Shown here: in pieces, positions 6,398 through 9,453 of the stretch
Numbering within the stretch: the first letter of the stretch is position 1
Layout of the letters: each line of letters starts with the position of its first letter
From: DASUSF01 sp036375275
Lineage (GTDB): Bacteria; Pseudomonadota; Alphaproteobacteria; Geminicoccales; Geminicoccaceae
Assembly: GCA_036375275.1 (NCBI GenBank)
Contig: DASUSF010000223.1
Coordinates: 1 to 9,453 of the forward strand
Reading direction: 5' to 3'
Length of the DNA stretch: 9,453 nt
Translations under genes and position numbers: made by a program
Notes under the pieces: model-generated
Database searches by the model: none
What the model saw: only the letters and a program-made list of their open reading frames with translations
What the model was told of the DNA's origin: nothing

Positions 6398-7573
6398 TCA
6401 GGCGTTGGTGATCTGTTCGACGTACTCCGACTGCATCGGCGCGAACCAGGGCGTCTCGGCCTGCCACCACCAGAGGTTCTGCATGACGGCCGGGGTGTAG
6501 ACCTCCTTGAACACCCGTTTCGCGTCCTCGTTCAGGTGCTCCTCGGCGCCCGCCACGCAGGAGTTGTAGCCGGTGTTGTTGGAGAAGGTGGCGCCGTTCT
6601 CCGGCGTCAGGATGAAGTTGATGAACGCGTGCGCCGCCTCCACGTTCTGCGCCCCCGCCGGCATCGCGATGCCGTCGACCCAGGTGAGGAAGCCCTCGCT
6701 CGGCCCGCGATACTTGTACTTCGGATCGACCTCGAGGCCGAGCAGGATGCCGGTGGTGTCCCAGGTCTGGCCGATGGTGCAGCCGGCGTCGGTGAACGCC
6801 GTGGTCGCCTCGGTGGCGTTGTTCCAGAAGGCGCCGATGTTGCTCTTGCGCTCCAGGATGAAGGCGAGGCAGGCGTCCCACACGCGTCGGGCGTCCTCCT
6901 CGGTCTTGTAGACGTCGAGCATGCGGTTGGACTGCACCTCGCCGATCGCATCCAGGTAGAGCCCGACCCCCATGAGCACCGACTTCTGGCGGAAGGCCGC
7001 CTGGTTGTCGCGACCGGGCTCCCAGAGCGAGCCGTAGGAGACCTCGCTGTCGTCGAGCGGCAGGGCGACCGAGTCGAAGGTGATCCCTTCGGTGCCCCAG
7101 TCCCACGGCAGCACGTAGCGCTTGCCGCGATGGGTCGCGCCGAGCCGGATCGAATCCCGGTAGATCTCGGGGATGATCGCGTCGACCTTGACCTTGTTCT
7201 CGTCGATCGGCTGGAGCAGGCCATCGGGATAGTAGCGCGGCCCGTTGGTGACCGAGGGAAAGATCACGTCGAAGCCCTCGGCGCCGGCCGCGCGCAGCTT
7301 GTTCTCGGCCTCGTCGTTGGAGCCGTAGGTGGAGAAGTTGACCTTGATGCCGGTGCTGTCCTCGAACGGGCCGATGATGTGGTTCTCGAAGGTCTGCGCG
7401 TAGTCGCCCCAGGCGAAGACGTTGACCTCGCCGGACTGGCCGAACGCCCGGCCGCCGATGAACGGCCCGGTCGCGAGCGCGGCGCCGCCGTAGGCCGCGG
7501 CCCGGAGCAGGGTCCGCCGCTGAACCCTCCTCGCCGCCCGCAGGGTCGCGACGCTCCCCGACCTCTTCGACAT
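6398..7573 (-). CDS. PotD-like periplasmic binding protein of the importer, Tat-exported
   Basis: 391 residues from ATG 7573, chosen because AGGGAG (7581-7586) lies 7 nt before it; the ATG two codons upstream (7579) is only 1 nt from that site. The frame is open further upstream, but nothing there resembles the family. The N-terminus has a twin-arginine type leader: VQRRTLLRAAAYGGAALA (17-34), with likely cleavage near GRAFG-Q (about 45). The mature protein starts GEVNVFAWGDYAQTFENHII, typical of spermidine/putrescine-type binding proteins. It has PWDWGTEGITFD (156-167), GAFWNNATEATTAF (247-260) and EGFLTWVDGIAMPAGAQN (293-310). W298 and D300 align with the Trp-x-Asp pair that holds an amine in PotD. 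It captures substrate in the periplasm and delivers it to the permeases, and it is the first gene of the operon. An aminophosphonate or other amine ligand is equally possible. Confidence 0.92.
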   Translation of the reverse strand: MSKRSGSVATLRAARRVQRRTLLRAAAYGGAALATGPFIGGRAFGQSGEVNVFAWGDYAQTFENHIIGPFEDSTGIKVNFSTYGSNDEAENKLRAAGAEGFDVIFPSVTNGPRYYPDGLLQPIDENKVKVDAIIPEIYRDSIRLGATHRGKRYVLPWDWGTEGITFDSVALPLDDSEVSYGSLWEPGRDNQAAFRQKSVLMGVGLYLDAIGEVQSNRMLDVYKTEEDARRVWDACLAFILERKSNIGAFWNNATEATTAFTDAGCTIGQTWDTTGILLGLEVDPKYKYRGPSEGFLTWVDGIAMPAGAQNVEAAHAFINFILTPENGATFSNNTGYNSCVAGAEEHLNEDAKRVFKEVYTPAVMQNLWWWQAETPWFAPMQSEYVEQITNA

Positions 7574-7745
7574 CTGCATACTCCCTGTCCCTGTCCCTGG
7601 CTCTCTGGCCCGGTGGCTCTGGCGATGGCTGCTGTCAGGTCCCGTGGATGGCAGCGACGTGACAGTATGCCGCCCCGGCGGCGTCCGCAATCGGCTGGTG
7701 CGCGAGCACCGGCGCCGGTCGGTTGAGCCGCCGGTGGAGCCACGC
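7574..7745. promoter_or_regulatory. Divergent regulatory region between importer operon and hydrolase gene
   Basis: These 172 bp must contain the promoters of both divergent units. Visible elements are an inverted pair CTGTCA (7632-7637) / TGACAG (7660-7665) and the short hairpin GCCGCC-CC-GGCGGC (7669-7682). There is also a weak minus-strand promoter candidate with -10-like CATACT (7664-7669) and -35-like TTGCGG (7685-7690), whose 15-nt spacer is short. The hydrolase has a Shine-Dalgarno-like GGTGGAG at 7733-7739, 6 nt before its ATG. The location is certain; the individual elements are tentative. Confidence 0.45.
7582..7599 (-). repeat. Triple hexamer (TCCCTG)x3 overlapping the binding-protein gene's ribosome binding site
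   Basis: Three perfect tandem TCCCTG units on the plus strand (7582-7587, 7588-7593, 7594-7599). On the transcript this reads CAGGGA three times. The unit nearest the start forms the AGGGAG Shine-Dalgarno, and the other two provide further GGGA anti-16S matches. Confidence 0.75.
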
Positions 7746-9230
7746 ATGAACGTCCTCCTGATCACCGCCGACCAGTGGCGGGCCGACTGCCTCGGAGCGG
7801 CGGGGCACCCCCTGGTCCGGACCCCGGCGCTCGACCGGCTGGCCGCGGACGGGGTCCGCTTCACCCGCCATTTCACCCAGGCGACGCCGTGCGGCCCGTC
7901 CCGGGCCAGCCTGCACACCGGCCTCTACGCGCTCAACCACCGCTCGATCACCAACGGCACGCCGCTCGACGCCCGTCACACCGACCTCTCGGCGGAGGTC
8001 CGCCGCGCGGGCTACCGGCCGGTCCTGTTCGGCTACACCGACCGGAGCCACGACCCCCGCCAGCTGCCGGCGGACGACCCGCGCCTGCGGACCTACGAGG
8101 GGGTCTACGACGGCTTCGAGGTCGGGGTCGGGTCGGACGAGAGCTACGCCGCCTGGCGGGCCCACCTGGAGCGTCGGACCGGCCGCGCCTTCCGCCTCGG
8201 GGAGCTGTTCGGCGGCGCCCTCGGGGAGCCCGCCCCCTATCCGGCCGAGCTCTCCGAAACGGCGTTCCTCACCGACGCCGCGCTCGACTTCCTGGAGCGG
8301 CGGGACGCGGACCGCCCCTGGTTCCTCCACGTCAGCTACCTGAAGCCGCACCCGCCGTTCGTCGCGCCGGCGCCCTACCACGCGCTGTATCACCCGGACG
8401 ACGTCCCGGCGCCGGTCCGGGCGGCGGACCCGGCGCGCGAGGCGGCGCTCCATCCCTGGCTCCGGGCGAAGCTGGAGAAGCCGGTCGGGACCGGCGACTG
8501 GTGGGGCAAGCCCGCGCGCCTCGATGAGGAGGAGATCCGGCGCGCGCGCGCGGTCTACTACGGCCTGATCAGCGAGATCGACGCCGGGATCGGCCGCCTC
8601 GTCGAGGCGCTGCAGCGGCGCGGCGAGTACGACCGCACCCTCATCGTCGTCACCTCCGATCACGGGGAGATGCTCGGCGACCACTGGCTGCTCGGCAAGT
8701 CGGGGTTCTTCCGCCAGGCCTTCCACGTGCCGCTGATCATCCGCGATCCCGCTGCCGGAGCGACTCGGGGCGGCGCCGTCAACGCCTTTACGGAGCACGT
8801 CGATCTGATGCCGACCGTGCTCGGGCGGCTCGGCCTCGAGATCCCGCTGCAGTGCGACGGGCTAAGCCTGGTTCCGTTCCTCGCCGGCACCCCGGTCCAC
8901 GGCTGGCGGGCGGCGGCGCACTACGAGCACGACTTCAGGGACGTCGAGACGCTGGCGTTCGAGACCCGGCTCGGTCTGCCGTCCGACAAGTGCCAGCTCG
9001 CCGTCCGCCAAGGGCCGCGCTTCGTCTACGTCCACTTCAACGGCCTCGAGCCCCTCTGCTTCGACCTCGAGCGCGACCCCGGCCAGTTCGCCAACATCGC
9101 GGCCGACCCTGAGCGCGCGCCCGAGGTGCTGGCGCAGGCGCAGGCCATGCTGACCTGGCGCATGGACGCCGCCGAGCGCCGCCTCACCGGCTGCAAGCTG
9201 ACGCCGTCCGGCGTGGTCGGCCGCTTCTGA
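7746..9230 (+). CDS. Sulfatase-superfamily hydrolase, phosphonate monoester hydrolase-like (formylglycine type)
   Basis: 494 residues from ATG 7746 (GGTGGAG 6 nt upstream). The frame extends further back to 7644, but family similarity begins at MNVLLITADQWRADCLG. It carries the sulfatase signature CGPSRASLHTG (49-59), whose Cys49 would be converted to formylglycine. Likely metal ligands are Asp9, Asp305 and His306 (TSDHGE), with further active-site candidates Arg53, His202 (KPHPPF) and Lys318 (LLGK). The blocks LNHRSITNGTPLDARH, DGFEVG, HPPFVAPAPYHALY, PAPVRA and HYEHDFRDV, and the C-terminal TPSGVVGR, fit the phosphonate monoester hydrolase/phosphodiesterase group (Rhizobium, Burkholderia; about 510 residues) better than ordinary arylsulfatases, from my memory of those proteins. 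These enzymes are promiscuous toward phosphonate monoesters, phosphodiesters and sulfate esters. There is no signal peptide, so it is cytoplasmic. It diverges from the importer operon. The maturation enzyme is not in this window. Confidence 0.88.
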   Translation: MNVLLITADQWRADCLGAAGHPLVRTPALDRLAADGVRFTRHFTQATPCGPSRASLHTGLYALNHRSITNGTPLDARHTDLSAEVRRAGYRPVLFGYTDRSHDPRQLPADDPRLRTYEGVYDGFEVGVGSDESYAAWRAHLERRTGRAFRLGELFGGALGEPAPYPAELSETAFLTDAALDFLERRDADRPWFLHVSYLKPHPPFVAPAPYHALYHPDDVPAPVRAADPAREAALHPWLRAKLEKPVGTGDWWGKPARLDEEEIRRARAVYYGLISEIDAGIGRLVEALQRRGEYDRTLIVVTSDHGEMLGDHWLLGKSGFFRQAFHVPLIIRDPAAGATRGGAVNAFTEHVDLMPTVLGRLGLEIPLQCDGLSLVPFLAGTPVHGWRAAAHYEHDFRDVETLAFETRLGLPSDKCQLAVRQGPRFVYVHFNGLEPLCFDLERDPGQFANIAADPERAPEVLAQAQAMLTWRMDAAERRLTGCKLTPSGVVGRF

Positions 9231-9453
9231 ACCCGGCCATCCGGCGGTCCTTCGCTCAGCGTGCAGATTTGTCGGGTGCCGGCGGCCGGCGAAGGCTCGG
9301 ACGAAGGCGCCGACCTTGTCTGCTTTTTGCGGCAGGTTCGGGATCCAGGCTTTCTGCGGCAGGTTCGGGTCTCGCTGGATGCGGCGCCGGCATCCGTGCG
9401 CGCCCGAAGGATTCGGCCGCACGGACTCCCAGGATCGCATGGACCGGCGTCAG
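9231..9453. other. Non-coding right end of the window
   Basis: There is no gene I can support after the hydrolase stop. It holds a loose inverted repeat CCTTCGC (9249-9255) / GCGAAGG (9289-9295) with a 33-nt loop and no T tract, and the direct repeat listed separately. An ATG at 9439 preceded by AGGA could start a plus-strand gene beyond the edge, but five codons cannot show that. Confidence 0.5.
9322..9369. repeat. Two direct repeats of 21 nt, period 27
   Basis: GCTTTTTGCGGCAGGTTCGG (starting 9322) recurs as GCTTTCTGCGGCAGGTTCGG (starting 9349). Each unit is 21 nt (9322-9342 and 9349-9369) with one mismatch, separated by 6 unrelated bases. On the minus strand one frame reads NLPQKA twice, but without a gene context. 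Confidence 0.85.

Noticed and set aside
5110..7726. Long plus-strand open frames (433 and 604 codons) opposite the ATPase and binding-protein genes
   Set aside because: They are shadow frames caused by GC-rich third positions, with no family resemblance and direct overlap with well-supported genes.
7644..7745. Upstream extension of the hydrolase frame to 7644
   Set aside because: The extra 34 residues are Arg/Pro-rich and lie in the promoter region. Family similarity and a ribosome binding site begin at ATG 7746.
7574..7918. Upstream extension of the binding-protein frame to 7918
   Set aside because: It would overlap the divergent hydrolase gene and place 115 unrelated residues before a clear Tat leader. 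The ribosome binding site supports ATG 7573.
7635..9440. Minus-strand open frames (387 and 192 codons) opposite the hydrolase gene
   Set aside because: Same shadow effect. The plus frame carries the sulfatase signature and metal ligands. The NLPQKA repeat in the second frame is only the translated DNA repeat.
1..9453. CRISPR array, insertion sequence or prophage
   Set aside because: No regularly spaced palindromic repeats, no transposase or integrase coding sequence and no terminal inverted repeats were seen. The only direct repeats are one pair (9322-9369) and one triple hexamer (7582-7599).

Overview
The window is GC-rich (G/C dominates third codon positions) and encodes a tRNA-Ser with a genomically encoded CCA, a BacA/SbmA-type ABC protein, a glycoamylase-like enzyme related to the cyclic beta-1,2-glucan world, a Pot-type importer and a phosphonate monoester hydrolase-type sulfatase. 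Together these point to an alphaproteobacterium, perhaps of the Rhodospirillales/Geminicoccales or rhizobial kind. This is an inference from gene content and composition; no taxonomic marker gene is present.

Layout. (1) 1-2353, minus strand: a two-gene unit in which a BacA/SbmA-like ABC permease-ATPase (464-2353) is followed after 17 nt by a glycoamylase-like glycoside hydrolase that runs off the left edge (1-446). (2) 2354-2983: no intact gene. On the plus strand at 2529-2802 lies what I read as a wreck of a GH3 beta-glucosidase: N-terminal and C-terminal ends joined with the whole catalytic middle missing, plus a one-base frameshift. It is divergent from the ABC gene, so this was probably once a glucan-handling locus. 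(3) 2984-3072, minus strand: tRNA-Ser(UGA). (4) 3212-7573, minus strand: a complete polyamine/spermidine-type (PotD-A-B-C order) ABC importer, comprising a Tat-exported binding protein, an ATPase and two permeases. The gaps are 79, 10 and 19 nt. (5) 7746-9230, plus strand and divergent from the importer: a formylglycine-type sulfatase-superfamily hydrolase that most resembles phosphonate monoester hydrolases. (6) 9231-9453: non-coding as far as can be seen, with a 27-nt-period direct repeat.

How it may work together. The divergent pair of importer and hydrolase looks like a catabolic or scavenging module. The binding protein keeps a Trp-x-Asp pair like the one PotD uses to hold an amine, so the substrate may be an amine-bearing compound such as a polyamine, an aminophosphonate, or a phospho- or sulfo-ester of an amino alcohol. 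The cytoplasmic hydrolase would then cleave a phosphonate/phosphate diester or sulfate ester. The specific substrate is not established by the sequence.

Most unusual points: the gutted GH3 gene; the ABC ATPase with a degenerate signature and no H-loop histidine; the PotB-like permease with a charged coiled-coil insertion in its first periplasmic loop; and the hydrolase-importer pairing.
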